Source: Deltaproteobacteria bacterium
GTDB lineage: Bacteria > Desulfobacterota > Desulfarculia > Adiutricales > Adiutricaceae
Assembly (NCBI GenBank): GCA_031288415.1
Contig: JAITRL010000144.1
Coordinates: 1 to 45,034 of the forward strand
Length of the DNA: 45,034 bases
Direction: 5' to 3'
This document shows, piece after piece, positions 18,131-26,832 of this stretch. The notes under the pieces are model-generated. The model saw nothing but the letters and a program-made list of their open reading frames with translations. It did no database searches and was not told the DNA's origin. The translations under genes were made by a program, and so were the position numbers. Every line of letters begins with the position of its first letter. Positions within the stretch are counted from its first letter, which is position 1.

Positions 18131-19150
18131 AGGCAAGTTTCGCAGGAGTCCTTGCCGGCTCCGCCTTCGCGGGAGAGACTAGGGGGCTTTCCCTAAGCGG
18201 GCGAATGGCCGGCGGCCTCTTGCCAGGGGACTGCCTGACGAAGGCTGCCGGCCGGCAAGCAGGCCCGGAAAGCCCCAGGCCCTTGCCATGCCCGGAAAGC
18301 CACGTGCCAGTGGCCTTCCGGGAAAGCCCCGTGACTTGCAAGGAAAAGCCGCGGCCCTCGACGCGCAGACCGGAACGAGGGAAATCACGACAAAATTCCC
18401 TTGCGGAACGCGCCGGTTCCGCCAGTATCGCCAAAATCAAATCCCTTCGTCCTTGAGCCGCCAAGCGGGTTCGCGGAAAGGCGCGCAGGCTACCGCCCGT
18501 TCGCGCCGGCCTCACTGCGGGCGGCCGGATGCCGCCTTCCGGCGCGCGGCTTCTCCGCGCCGGAAGGCTCTTCCCTTGAGCGGATCCGATGCGCCTGCCC
18601 CAAACCGCCCGCGTTAAGCCAAAGCCTGACCGGGGCGCCGGCGCCCGCCTTCCGCCCCTGCGGGCCGGAAGGCTCGCCTCTGCATGGCAAGCCGACGCCG
18701 GACCTTGCGGCACAGGGCCCGTAGCGGCGGCTCGTGCGCCTCAAGCTGTTGCGCGGGTCGCCTCCCGGCTGGCATGGCTTAGTCCCTGCGGCCTCTGAAG
18801 GGTATCCTCCCGGAAGCTTGAGCCCTCACGGCGCGAAAGTCCCCCGAAAAATACTCCGGCCCCCGGCCGGCCGCCTCTTTCAAGGGGGAGGCTCGCGCCC
18901 TTGCCCGGAACGGCCCGCAAGAAAAATTATCCGTCGCGAATTGCCCGCCTGCGGCGGGGCGCGGCCGGCGGCAGGCAAACCTCAAGCGCCGGGGCGCGCG
19001 GAGGCCCGTGCCGTCGTTTTGGGAAATCCAGCGTTTACAAGGGTTTCAGGCCACGATGCCGCGTGACGGCTCTTCCCTCCGCTGCCGGGCGCCTCCTCTT
19101 CCTAAGCCCGATCAAGGCCCGGAGTGCCGAATAATTCCCGCTCCCGGCTA

Positions 19151-19179
19151 TTGACACTCCTCCGATTATTGTTTAGCAT
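19151..19179 (+). promoter_or_regulatory. Sigma-70-type promoter upstream of the HU gene
   Basis: A perfect TTGACA -35 is followed after 17 bases by TAGCAT as -10. The next gene on plus is HU, about 330 bases away, so it has a long leader. A hairpin GCGGGGC / GGCCCCGC lies near its start. Confidence 0.6.
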
Positions 19180-19512
19180 AGATTGCAGATGGAAACGCGC
19201 GGGGCGACAGGGCCCCGCAGGACTTGCGATCCTCCACGATCCGCCAGGGGCCCGTTGCCGGGCCCGCAGCCCTAAAACAAGCGCATTCCCCCGCATGGCC
19301 CAAGGGCGGCTTCACCCTGACCTTGCGGCGAAAGCCCCGGAATTATCCGGCGGACCCGAAAAACGCGGGACGCCCGTGCGCCTGTCAGGACGGGGCCTGC
19401 CTCGCCGATGCCTTCCCCCGCGCCCCTCCTAAGCGGGAGGGACACCACCGCAAGACCAGAAACGCAGGCGGGCCTAGCCCCCCGCCGCCAAACAAAAGAC
19501 AAGGAGGACTCT

Positions 19513-19785
19513 GTGAAGAAGACCGAACTGGTCGCAAAGCTTTCCGAGGAAAGCGGCGTCAGCCAAGCCGCAACCAAGACCATCATCGACGGCCTAGTCT
19601 CCACCATCCTGAAAACCGTGAAGAAGGAGAAGCGCTTCGCCATCTCCGGCCTCGGCGTCTTCCACCTCGTCAAGAGGGCCAAGCGGACCTGCCGCAACCC
19701 CCAGACCGGCGAGCCCGTCAAGGTGAAAGCCCACAACGCCCTCACCTTCAAGCCCTCCAAGACCGTCAAGCAGAGCTTCGCCTAG
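19513..19785 (+). CDS. HU-family nucleoid DNA-binding protein
   Basis: A 90-residue HU/IHF-type protein that bends and compacts DNA as a dimer. The helical N-terminus MKKTELVAKLSEESGVSQAA, the ISGLGVF segment and the beta-arm signature RNPQTGEPV are all present. GTG at 19513 is chosen because AAGGAGG lies 5 bases upstream and the family N-terminus starts exactly there. It is a single-gene unit with its own promoter and terminator. The segment KRAKRTCRNPQTGE contains an unusual cysteine. Whether HU or IHF subunit cannot be settled by eye, but HU is more likely. Confidence 0.96.
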   Translation: MKKTELVAKLSEESGVSQAATKTIIDGLVSTILKTVKKEKRFAISGLGVFHLVKRAKRTCRNPQTGEPVKVKAHNALTFKPSKTVKQSFA

Positions 19786-20872
19786 GCTTCTGCCCCCCTC
19801 CCTCTGACATTCCAGCTGAACCCCGGACCCCGCCGCAGGGCCTCCTTCACGGCCGCGCGCCGGGGTCCGGTCTTTTCAGGCGCGTTTGCCGCAAGGCCTG
19901 AGCCCTGGCTTCCGGGACCGCTTGCGCCGCATGTCCGCCGCTCGGAGCCTCCGCCGCGCGACTTCGCCTGTCCCCTTCAATCCTTTGCTTGTTCTCCCTT
20001 CAGCCATCAGCCGCTTCCCGCTTCCCGCTTCCCTCCCCTCTCTTGAGCCCTTCCCCTCGCCTTCATGCCTTTTCCCTCACTGCTTTCCGCCAGTCCCCGC
20101 GCCTCGGGGCTTTCCCTGTCCATTGCCTCCGCTCACCCCGGCCCGCCTGAGCGAATCAAGCCCTGGCCCCTCCTGCCCTGACCTGCCCGGGCAGGCCGGC
20201 CGCAAACATGCCAGGCCCCCCGCCTGAGCCGCCTTGCGCCTGCCTGCCGATGAGCCAAGAGGGCGATAACGGCCGACATGAGCCTGTTCCTTTGCGGCCC
20301 CGCAAGGCAGCCCTCCGAAAGCCCATTTCCCCATGGCCGGCCAAAGTCCTTCAAGAACGCCCGCGGCCCGAGGGGACGCCCGCGCGGCGCAAGATATTTC
20401 AGAGGAACATCTTAAAAGATCCGTCCGCTCCCTTGTCCCCAAAAGCGAAGCAGGAACGGCGCCCGGGCGGCCGGCCTCCTGAAAACCCTGGCCCGAACAG
20501 GCAGAGCGCCTCCTGACTGCCGTCAAGAAGAGGGAACGCGCGGGTTGCGCCCTCGTCAGGAAAAACGCCGCCTGAGCGGAAGGCCGCTGAAGGCGGGTAC
20601 GGCATGGAGGGAATGAGGCAAACGCGGAGCGAAGGCGGCGGAGAGCGGGAAGAAAAGAGGCGACTGAAGAGGCTTAGGGCGGGCAAAGGCGGGAAGGCAA
20701 CGGCAGGGGGCTCGCGCCGGCCGCAAGCCGGTCGGAAGCTTGCGGCCGGCTTCAGGCGCGGAGGGCAAAACCGCGGCAAAGCATAGGGGCCGGGCCCTGC
20801 GGGGCAACGGGGCGGCGTCGGCGCGCGGCCTGCCCGGGGGCTCCGGCACGGGGAATGGCGCGTCCTTGACCT
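19786..20872. other. Gene-free stretch with strand-biased tracts
   Basis: Apart from the HU terminator no gene is seen. The first half (about 19970-20150) is pyrimidine-rich on plus with repeated CTTCCCG words. The second half (about 20590-20720) is purine-rich. Confidence 0.5.
19823..19876 (+). terminator. Terminator of the HU gene
   Basis: Arms CCGGACCCCG (19823-19832) and CGGGGTCCGG (19861-19870) are perfect complements, followed by TCTTTT. The loop region is GC-rich and can extend the stem. Confidence 0.7.
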
Positions 20873-21556
20873 TCAGGCGACCCGCCTGCGGCTCTGGGCG
20901 AGGATCTCGCAGAGCCTTACCGTGTCGAAGACGGTGGCGGCATAGTTGTCGGCGCGGCTGTGGTCCTTCTGGGCGGGGGTCACCTTGACGCCGCTGATGA
21001 AGATGGCGGGAGAGGAGGCCAGGCCGCGGAACTCCCTCAGGGCCCCGATGGTGTCCTCCAGGCTTCTCAGGCAGCTGGAGAGGTGCACAGAGAGCCAGAC
21101 GACGTCAGGCTTCCAGTCCCTGGCGCTCTCGACGAAGCGGCCCGCGCTCACGTCCACGCCCAGGTCGCTGACCTCGAAGCCGTAGGCGTTCAGAAGCGCC
21201 CCTGCTATGTTCTTGCCGAGGCTGTGGATCTCGCCGCGGACGGTGCCTATGAGGACCCTGCCCTTGTAGCTGCCCTTGCCCCCTGGCTTGATGCGGGGGG
21301 AGACCAGGCTGATGACCCGGTTGATTATCTCGCCCGCCATGATGAGGCTGGCGATATAGTACTGCCCCGAGTCGTAGAGCTCGTTTATCTCCATCATGGC
21401 CGCCTCGCAGGCGGCCAGGATGCACTTGGGGGGCATCTCCTTCTCGTTGAGCCTCCGCGCTATGTCCACCGAAGACCCCACCTCCAGGGCGATGAGGGAC
21501 TGGATAAGGTTCACGAGGCAGGTCTTTTCGGGGCTGTACTTAATCATCCCAGACAC
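20873..21556 (-). CDS. B12-binding-domain protein with altered corrinoid motif
   Basis: A 227-residue two-domain protein shaped like MtaC/MtbC corrinoid proteins: a helical N-terminal cap (about 30-90) and a Rossmann-type B12 domain (about 99-210). The cobalt-ligand histidine (His111) is kept in GEIHSLGKN, but the family DxHxxG reads ExHxxG. The later S-x-L site reads SVHLSS, and the GG before the last strand reads ISGVKV. It may therefore bind corrinoid without being an efficient methyl carrier. GTG at 21556 overlaps the GntR gene's stop by 17 bases; ATG at 21547 is an alternative. Coupling to a GntR regulator suggests a sensory role (inference). A diverged methyl-carrier is the alternative. 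Confidence 0.85.
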   Translation of the reverse strand: MSGMIKYSPEKTCLVNLIQSLIALEVGSSVDIARRLNEKEMPPKCILAACEAAMMEINELYDSGQYYIASLIMAGEIINRVISLVSPRIKPGGKGSYKGRVLIGTVRGEIHSLGKNIAGALLNAYGFEVSDLGVDVSAGRFVESARDWKPDVVWLSVHLSSCLRSLEDTIGALREFRGLASSPAIFISGVKVTPAQKDHSRADNYAATVFDTVRLCEILAQSRRRVA

Positions 21557-22310
21557 CTATCCTGGTAGTGAAGGAGATGTTCTCCTTGGGCGTCATGAAC
21601 CAGCCAGAGCCCAGGGGCTCGTCGGCGTAGCCGTAGAAGGTGTAGCGGATCTTGAAGGCGGCCGCGGCCGCGGAGGCCTTGAGCAGACCGGCCTCCCGCC
21701 CGGAGAGAACGCAGGGCTCGAGCCTCAGGCTGGACTTCTTGACGAAGCCGTTGTCCTGACCCGTGAAAAGCGAGGAAAGCGAGCTGGCCTCCATTTCCGA
21801 CTCCACGATGGGGCTCTTGGGATCGTATTTGAGGTAGGCCTTGTTGAGCAGGAAGGGCTGGCCCTTGTGGGAGACCAGCCGTTCCAGGACCACGGTCATC
21901 TCCCCGGGCTCTATCTCCAGGCTTTCCGCGGCCCGCTCGGAGGCCTCGGCCATGCCCGCGTGGAGGATCTGGATCTCCACGCTCCCGCGGTCCTCGAGCC
22001 GCTCGATGAGCCCCTCCATGTTGAAGGCCGCCCTGGTCCAGTCCGGACCGCACACGAAGGTCCCGCTCCCGTGCACCCTGCGCAGGATGCCCTTCTCGGC
22101 CAGCACGTGTATGGCCTGCCGCACGGTCATGACCGCCACCCCGTAAGTCTTGCTGATGGCTGCCTCCGCCGGGATACGGGTCCCCTGAGGGAACTCCCCG
22201 TTGCAGATCTTCTCCTTGATGAGGGTGGCAAGCTGAACGTAGGCGGGCCCCTTGAAGGAGCTTTTTATGTTCACGGCCGGGAGAGGCCTTCTGTCTTCTT
22301 GGCTGGTCAT
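21540..22310 (-). CDS. GntR/HutC-family regulator with UTRA domain
   Basis: A 256-residue transcription factor. The winged helix-turn-helix spans residues about 15-85 (IPAEAAISKTYGVAVMTVRQAIHVL, then RRVHGSGTFV). A UTRA effector domain follows to the C-terminus (from about 95; RLVSHKGQPFLLNKAYL). ATG at 22310 is where the family N-terminus begins; the frame is open further upstream in low-complexity sequence, and no clear ribosome binding site is present. It is co-transcribed with, and overlaps, the B12-domain protein. The only nearby palindrome resembling a HutC-class operator is at 24399-24422, in front of the methyl-transfer genes, so these are its likely targets (inference). The UTRA ligand is unknown. 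Confidence 0.9.
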   Translation of the reverse strand: MTSQEDRRPLPAVNIKSSFKGPAYVQLATLIKEKICNGEFPQGTRIPAEAAISKTYGVAVMTVRQAIHVLAEKGILRRVHGSGTFVCGPDWTRAAFNMEGLIERLEDRGSVEIQILHAGMAEASERAAESLEIEPGEMTVVLERLVSHKGQPFLLNKAYLKYDPKSPIVESEMEASSLSSLFTGQDNGFVKKSSLRLEPCVLSGREAGLLKASAAAAAFKIRYTFYGYADEPLGSGWFMTPKENISFTTRIGVWDD

Positions 22311-22614
22311 GGAGGAAGAGCCTTTGGGTCGTCGCTGAAAGCCCCTGCGGGCGGGCAAGCGGGAAGCCGGACAGGGAAGGGCCCTTGAGGCCGCCTGGCC
22401 CATGCCGTGCCATGAGTCCGGGGCGGGGCCCGGGCAAGCCGCGAAGGGCGCCCGGACAGGGGCTGAAATGCCCGGTCGCCGTGAGGCAGGCGGCAAAGGG
22501 CCTGCGGGAGAGGCGGCGCGGTTCCCGGCTGCAGGCAACCGCCTCAGAGGGCCGGCGCCGCGCGGGCGTCTCATGGCGGAGCTAAGCCTTATGCCCGGCT
22601 CAGATCTTCGCGAA

Positions 22615-22643
22615 ATGATATACCCCGCACGGGGAAAAATCCA
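22615..22643 (-). promoter_or_regulatory. Candidate promoter for the GntR/B12-domain operon
   Basis: On minus, TGGATT and TATCAT are 17 bases apart. The -10 is good (five of six), the -35 weak. The spacer contains the palindrome CCCCGTGCGGGG. The implied leader is about 295 nt. Confidence 0.35.
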
Positions 22644-23699
22644 GAGGCCCCGTTCAGGCGGGCCCCGGGCTTTTCCAGGCTGCCGTCCCCTTGCCCCGCA
22701 GGCGGCCCTCGCCCTCCTTGCTGGCCGGCCTGGATTCCGGGCCCCGGTGACCGGCGAGGCCGCGGCCTTCAAGGGCGCCGCGCTCTCAAGGGGGCGGGGG
22801 TCCCTGGCCGGGCCCGGAGCAGGCCGAAGACAACGTGCCGGAGAGGCCCGCTCAGGTCCAAAGCGACCCTTGCCGGGGCGCCCGGGCCTGCGGTTGCGCA
22901 GGCAGGCTGACGGCGATCCGCCGGCTCCGGGCGCCGGGACAAAATCCTGGAGGAGGCGGCCCGGAGCCTCCGAGGCTTGCTCTTGGCAGCCGCAATACGC
23001 TTGATATGCGGCCCGCCGCGTTCCAGGCGTCGCCTGAATCAGGAACGGCCGAAGGATTAAGCCCGCAGGTCACTGCGGGCCGCCTCCCGGAGACGAGAGG
23101 CGGGCCCGTTTGAGCGCCGCGCGCCGCCGGGTCCAGCAATGCCCCGGCTGGGACCGCAGGGCTGGAGGGGCGGCCGCGGCCGCCTGCGGCCGGCCGGGTT
23201 CCATCCTTAATTCTATTGGAGGCGTCGGCCGCGATTTCCCTCGCGCCGCCGGAGCCTTCCGCCTGCAGGGCCCGTCGTCGCACTGATACGCCGGCCGCAG
23301 GCCATAGGGGCGGATATTCCTTCCGCCTGATGTCACCGGCAGGCGGAATCCTGCCGGGTCCCGGCCTGGACTAACGGCGACAGAAAAAATTGTTCCTTTA
23401 TGGTACATATTCGTTTCCTTAAGGTTACTTCACGCGGTACAGGTTCAGTGCCCGCCGGGCAAATTGAGGCTATTTTTCTTGAAATTTTCGGCATTTACCT
23501 ATGACAAAGCCCGGCCGCGCCCCTAACATGGCGTTGCCTGCTTCGCGTCTCCCGTTCAGCCAGGCGCCGCGCGGCCCCTAATTTTTTAGCTGACCCTGTT
23601 TTCGGCGCGCTCAGGGGCCAGCGGATAACCGGAGAATGTCTTGGGGCGGTCATGGCCCGGCCCGTCGCGAGGCTGGGTTAAATCAGGCGCAGGCAAACG

Positions 23700-23880
23700 A
23701 GAATTCTAAGTGTTAATGTTCAACTATTAAAATGATATTGTTGTATATAATAATATATAAATGATATTTTAAATAATAAAATAAATTTTAGGTGCTGAAG
23801 CAAATAATTTTTAAACTGAGATATTCTACCCGAAACAACGAGTTAGGGAATAGGACTTTATCCATTAATTAGCAATCAAA
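23700..23880. other. AT-rich patch
   Basis: About 180 bp composed almost only of A and T words (for example TATATAATAATATATAAATG), with no gene. It lies between the GntR gene and the methyl-transfer operon. It could be a protein-binding or melting-prone element, or foreign DNA. Confidence 0.5.
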
Positions 23881-24398
23881 TTAACATCAGCCCTCCCGCA
23901 AATTCTTGTCGCAAAAAAAAGCCCCGGGCTATTGAAAACCCCAGTTCCTTCTGCTAATATGCGTGACATAAGAAAAGGTTGGAACGCCTCCCCCCCGGCA
24001 GGCCGACCACCCTGCTCTGGGCGCTTCCGGCCGCAAGCGGCCGTCAGCCGATGAAGGCTCCCGCGCCCTCCTCCGCTCAAGAGGCTTCCAGAGCATGGCG
24101 CGCCGCCTGACTGCGCTTGCGGACTGTCCGCTTTACGCCAAGGCGGCCTTCCCCGACCGAATTTTTTCAGGGCCTGCAGGCGGTTGGAACCCCGTGACCC
24201 CAGGCCTTGTCCCGGGCGAACTGCATTTATGCCTGCGGCCAACGAAACCGACGGACCTGTTCCTTCAGCGAAGTGATTTTTTTTCCACGGAAATGGCCAA
24301 AACCGCTCGCCTCGCCAAGGAAGGTTCCCCCTGCCGACAAAAAAATTCAATCTTGTCGGCCATTTGACCCCAGCTCGTCAAGCGCCGGGGGTCGGCAA

Positions 24399-24422
24399 AA
24401 AAATCTAGACATCTAGATTTTT
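24399..24422. promoter_or_regulatory. Perfect 24-bp dyad, likely operator
   Basis: Arms AAAAATCTAGA (24399-24409) and TCTAGATTTTT (24412-24422) are exact complements around CA. It ends 3 bases before the -35 box of the next promoter. The core ATCTAGAC matches seven of eight positions of GTMTAKAC, the consensus I recall for the HutC class of GntR regulators, on both strands. The linked GntR/UTRA protein is the obvious candidate binder. Confidence 0.65.
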
Positions 24423-24425
24423 CCC

Positions 24426-24454
24426 TTGATTTCGGGCGCGAATTTCGCTATAAC
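24426..24454 (+). promoter_or_regulatory. Promoter of the G3E GTPase gene and methyl-transfer operon
   Basis: TTGATT (-35) and TATAAC (-10) with a 17-base spacer. Predicted transcription start is near 24461, leaving a leader of about 60 nt before ATG 24522. Confidence 0.65.
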
Positions 24455-24521
24455 CTCAGGACGAGCAGTGACAGCGTGGCTCTCGCAGGTCCTTCCGCCC
24501 TTCTCACGCCAGGAGCATTAG

Positions 24522-25205
24522 ATGCGGACCGTTCTCTTCACAGGTTTGCTGGGGTCCGGGAAATCCACCGCCCTGTTAAGCCTGGCGTTCTTTCTCAAGC
24601 GTAAGGGCGGGCCCAAGTCCGTGGCCGCTGTAGAGACCGAATCGGGAGAGAAGGCCGTCGCGAGCGAGCTCGCCGCCGACAAGGGCTACCTGACTACGGA
24701 CCTCACCCGCGGCTGTATCGGCTGTACCTCGCTGACCTCCGGCCTCTGTAACACGCTCGAAAATCTTCTTCACTCCTGCCCGCCTCCCTCCTGGCTCCTC
24801 ATCGAAGCTTCCAGCCTCGGCTTTCAAACCATTAAAGACACGGTAATCCAGTCCCTCGCCAACGAAGCCCAGCCTTTCACCGTCCTCATGATCGAGGCCG
24901 GGGGCTGGGCTGAATTGCATCAGGAGGCCCCGCTCCTCGCGGACGGCCTCGCGGCCGGGGCCGACCTTGTTCTGGTCAACATATTCGATCATTTGTCCCC
25001 CGACACCATTTCCGCGATCGAGGCTCAAGTCTCCAGGGTTAACCCCGCCTGTCCCGTAAAGGCGGCCCGCGCCCCGGACCTTGACCCGGCCGACGCGTTC
25101 AGAAACTTCTTAGAGGCCGGACCCGAGATTGGGGCCGGGCCTGCCTGTCAGGCGGCGCGCGGAACGGCTGATGAGCGCGCTTCCGTTCCTCCCGCCATGG
25201 CCTGA
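24522..25205 (+). CDS. G3E-family (CobW-like) P-loop GTPase
   Basis: A 227-residue P-loop protein of the G3E class (CobW, HypB, UreG, MeaB), which load metals or cofactors into enzymes. Walker A is GLLGSGKST (residues 8-16). ETESGE (38-43) matches the family ENEFGE, and GCIGC (Cys65, Cys68) stands where CobW proteins have a CxCC metal site. LLIEASSLG resembles the Walker B/switch region. The guanine-specificity NKxD is replaced by NIFD. There is no CobW C-terminal domain, so it is shorter than COG0523 proteins of 300-400 residues. ATG 24522 has AGGAG 7 bases upstream. It is the first gene before mtaB and mtaC, suggesting help with zinc or corrinoid loading of the methyltransferases (inference). 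Confidence 0.85.
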   Translation: MRTVLFTGLLGSGKSTALLSLAFFLKRKGGPKSVAAVETESGEKAVASELAADKGYLTTDLTRGCIGCTSLTSGLCNTLENLLHSCPPPSWLLIEASSLGFQTIKDTVIQSLANEAQPFTVLMIEAGGWAELHQEAPLLADGLAAGADLVLVNIFDHLSPDTISAIEAQVSRVNPACPVKAARAPDLDPADAFRNFLEAGPEIGAGPACQAARGTADERASVPPAMA

Positions 25206-25372
25206 CCCGGCAGTCCCGACCGCTACCGCCGTCTTCCGGGGCGGCGTAAGCTTCCAGCATACCAGCGGCGACCCAGCTTCGCCGTCCGGTCTCCAGCTGT
25301 GTCCCCCGGCCCGTCGGCTTTCCGGCGGACCAACGCTCTTTCTATACACTTTGTACATCGGAGGTAGCCTTT

Positions 25373-26746
25373 ATGTTGTACAAGACCCTGGCCATCAGCA
25401 ATCCTGATGACCTTATCTTCGGAACCGCACCCAAGCCCGTGACCACCCGCAACTACGGCCTGGTCATCGGCGGGGGTACCCTGTACCCCGAGCTCAACTT
25501 CACGGTTCCGGCCATGAAGCTCGAGCAGTCCACCGTCAAGGAGATGTACGGGCACTACGAGCAGATCTCCCGCGAGGCCCTCAAGCGCGCCGGCGAGCTC
25601 GAGTCCCCGGGCGTGGTCCTCGAGTGCGAGACCCTCCCCCAGCAGACCGAGTTCCCCGAGTGGTCCGAGACCATCGCCAAGATCCTCCTCGAGGCCATGG
25701 CGAAGGAGAACGCCAGGAGCGGGCTCAAGAGCGCCCTGCGCTTCACCCCCAACGACAACCGCGACATGATCCGCCCGCCCCTCATGAGGAGCGGATACCA
25801 CCTGGAGAGGATGCTCGACACCTTCGAGCGCGTGACCAAGGCCGGCGCCGACCTCATCAGCATCGAGTCCATCGGCGGCAAGGAGACCCACGACGAGTCC
25901 CTGATCAAGTGTGACATCGCCGAGGTCATCTTCGCCCTGGCCGTCCTCGCGGCCCGCGACATGAAGTTCCTCTGGGACAAGATCGTCGACATCTGCAACA
26001 AGAACGGCTCCACCCCGGCCGGCGACAGCTCCTGCGGCTTCGCCAACACCGCCATGGTGCTGGCCGAGCAGAAGCTCATCCCGAACTCCTTCTCCGCCGT
26101 CGTCCGCGTGCTCGCCACCGTCCGCGCGATCGTCGCCATCGAGAGCGGCGCGAAGGGCCCCGGCAAGGACTGCGCCTACGAGAACCCGTTCCTGAAGGCC
26201 ATCACCGGCAACCCGTCCTCGGGCGAGGGCAAGACCGCCGCCTGCGCGCACCTCTCCCCGGTGGGCAACATCGCCAGCGCCTACACCGACCTCTGGAGCA
26301 ACGAGTCCGTGCAGAACATCATGCTGCTCGGCGCCATGGCCCCCACCTCCTACATGGAGTCCCTCATCTACGACTGCCGCCTCTACAACGGCCTGAAGCA
26401 GTACGGCCACGGCAAGGCCCTCCGCGACGCGATGATCCGCAGCGACGCGCCCCTGGACAGCCGTGCCTTCGTCTTCGCCCCCCAGAACGTCATCCTCTTC
26501 GCTAAGACCATCGTCGAGAGCGCCAACCGCTACGACGCGGCCAAGAACGTCTCCAAGGTCGTCGCCACGACGATCCTCGAGGCCGGCAAGAGGGGCGAGA
26601 CCAGGGTCAGCAAGCCCGAGACCAAGTACATCCAGAAGATCATCTCCACCGTCGACGCCCTGCCCAAGGACGAGGGCGAGTTCATCGAGAAGATCCTCAA
26701 GAAGATCGACAAGACCAAGCTGAAACTCGAGGAGTACGGCCTGTAG
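25373..26746 (+). CDS. mtaB: Methanol:corrinoid methyltransferase, MtaB type
   Basis: A 457-residue TIM-barrel enzyme that moves the methyl group of methanol to the cob(I)amide of its corrinoid partner. It aligns along its whole length with Methanosarcina MtaB of about 460 residues. The zinc ligands known there as Glu164, Cys220 and Cys269 correspond to Glu165 (ISIESIGGKE), Cys221 (PAGDSSCGFANTAM) and Cys267 (GPGKDCAYEN). The KTAACAH and WSNESVQ blocks are also conserved. ATG 25373 has GGAGG 8 bases upstream. It lies 167 bases after the G3E gene and 383 before mtaC. TATACA at about 25350 could be the -10 of a second promoter, but I see no good -35. Codon choice is extremely biased to C/G-ending codons, implying high expression. 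Another C1 substrate is possible but the ligand set favours methanol. Confidence 0.93.
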   Translation: MLYKTLAISNPDDLIFGTAPKPVTTRNYGLVIGGGTLYPELNFTVPAMKLEQSTVKEMYGHYEQISREALKRAGELESPGVVLECETLPQQTEFPEWSETIAKILLEAMAKENARSGLKSALRFTPNDNRDMIRPPLMRSGYHLERMLDTFERVTKAGADLISIESIGGKETHDESLIKCDIAEVIFALAVLAARDMKFLWDKIVDICNKNGSTPAGDSSCGFANTAMVLAEQKLIPNSFSAVVRVLATVRAIVAIESGAKGPGKDCAYENPFLKAITGNPSSGEGKTAACAHLSPVGNIASAYTDLWSNESVQNIMLLGAMAPTSYMESLIYDCRLYNGLKQYGHGKALRDAMIRSDAPLDSRAFVFAPQNVILFAKTIVESANRYDAAKNVSKVVATTILEAGKRGETRVSKPETKYIQKIISTVDALPKDEGEFIEKILKKIDKTKLKLEEYGL

Positions 26747-26780
26747 GCCCAGCCCCCTCCGCTTGGCCCTGCCAAGACCT

Positions 26781-26832
26781 TACCCGAGGTTTTCCGGCGA
26801 GCAGCCTCACGCGCCGCCGGAAACCTTGGGTA
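26781..26832 (+). terminator. Long hairpin after mtaB
   Basis: TACCCGAGGTTTTCCGGCG pairs with CGCCGGAAACCTTGGGTA, an almost perfect 18-bp stem, without a T-run. It may be a 3'-end stabiliser, processing site or attenuator that sets mtaB above mtaC expression. Confidence 0.45.

Larger units (their letters stand above)
16843..19150. other. Large gene-free stretch with an AT-rich island
   Basis: About 2.3 kb without a recognisable gene. The flanks are GC-rich and full of short inverted words such as TTCCGG and GCCGGC. The central island at 17740-18130 is described separately. Confidence 0.55.
22311..24398. other. Divergent intergenic region of the methyl-transfer locus
   Basis: About 2.1 kb with no gene I can support. 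It holds the candidate GntR promoter, a very AT-rich patch at 23700-23880, and two hairpins (24333-24360 with arms GCCGACAA / TTGTCGGC, and GACCCC / GGGGTC at about 24366-24393). Each hairpin is accompanied by a seven-base A-run. Confidence 0.55.

Noticed and set aside
23850-23880. TTTATCCATTAATT in the AT-rich patch as a replication-origin DnaA box
   Set aside because: A single poor match. No cluster of DnaA boxes and no dnaA, dnaN or parAB genes nearby.
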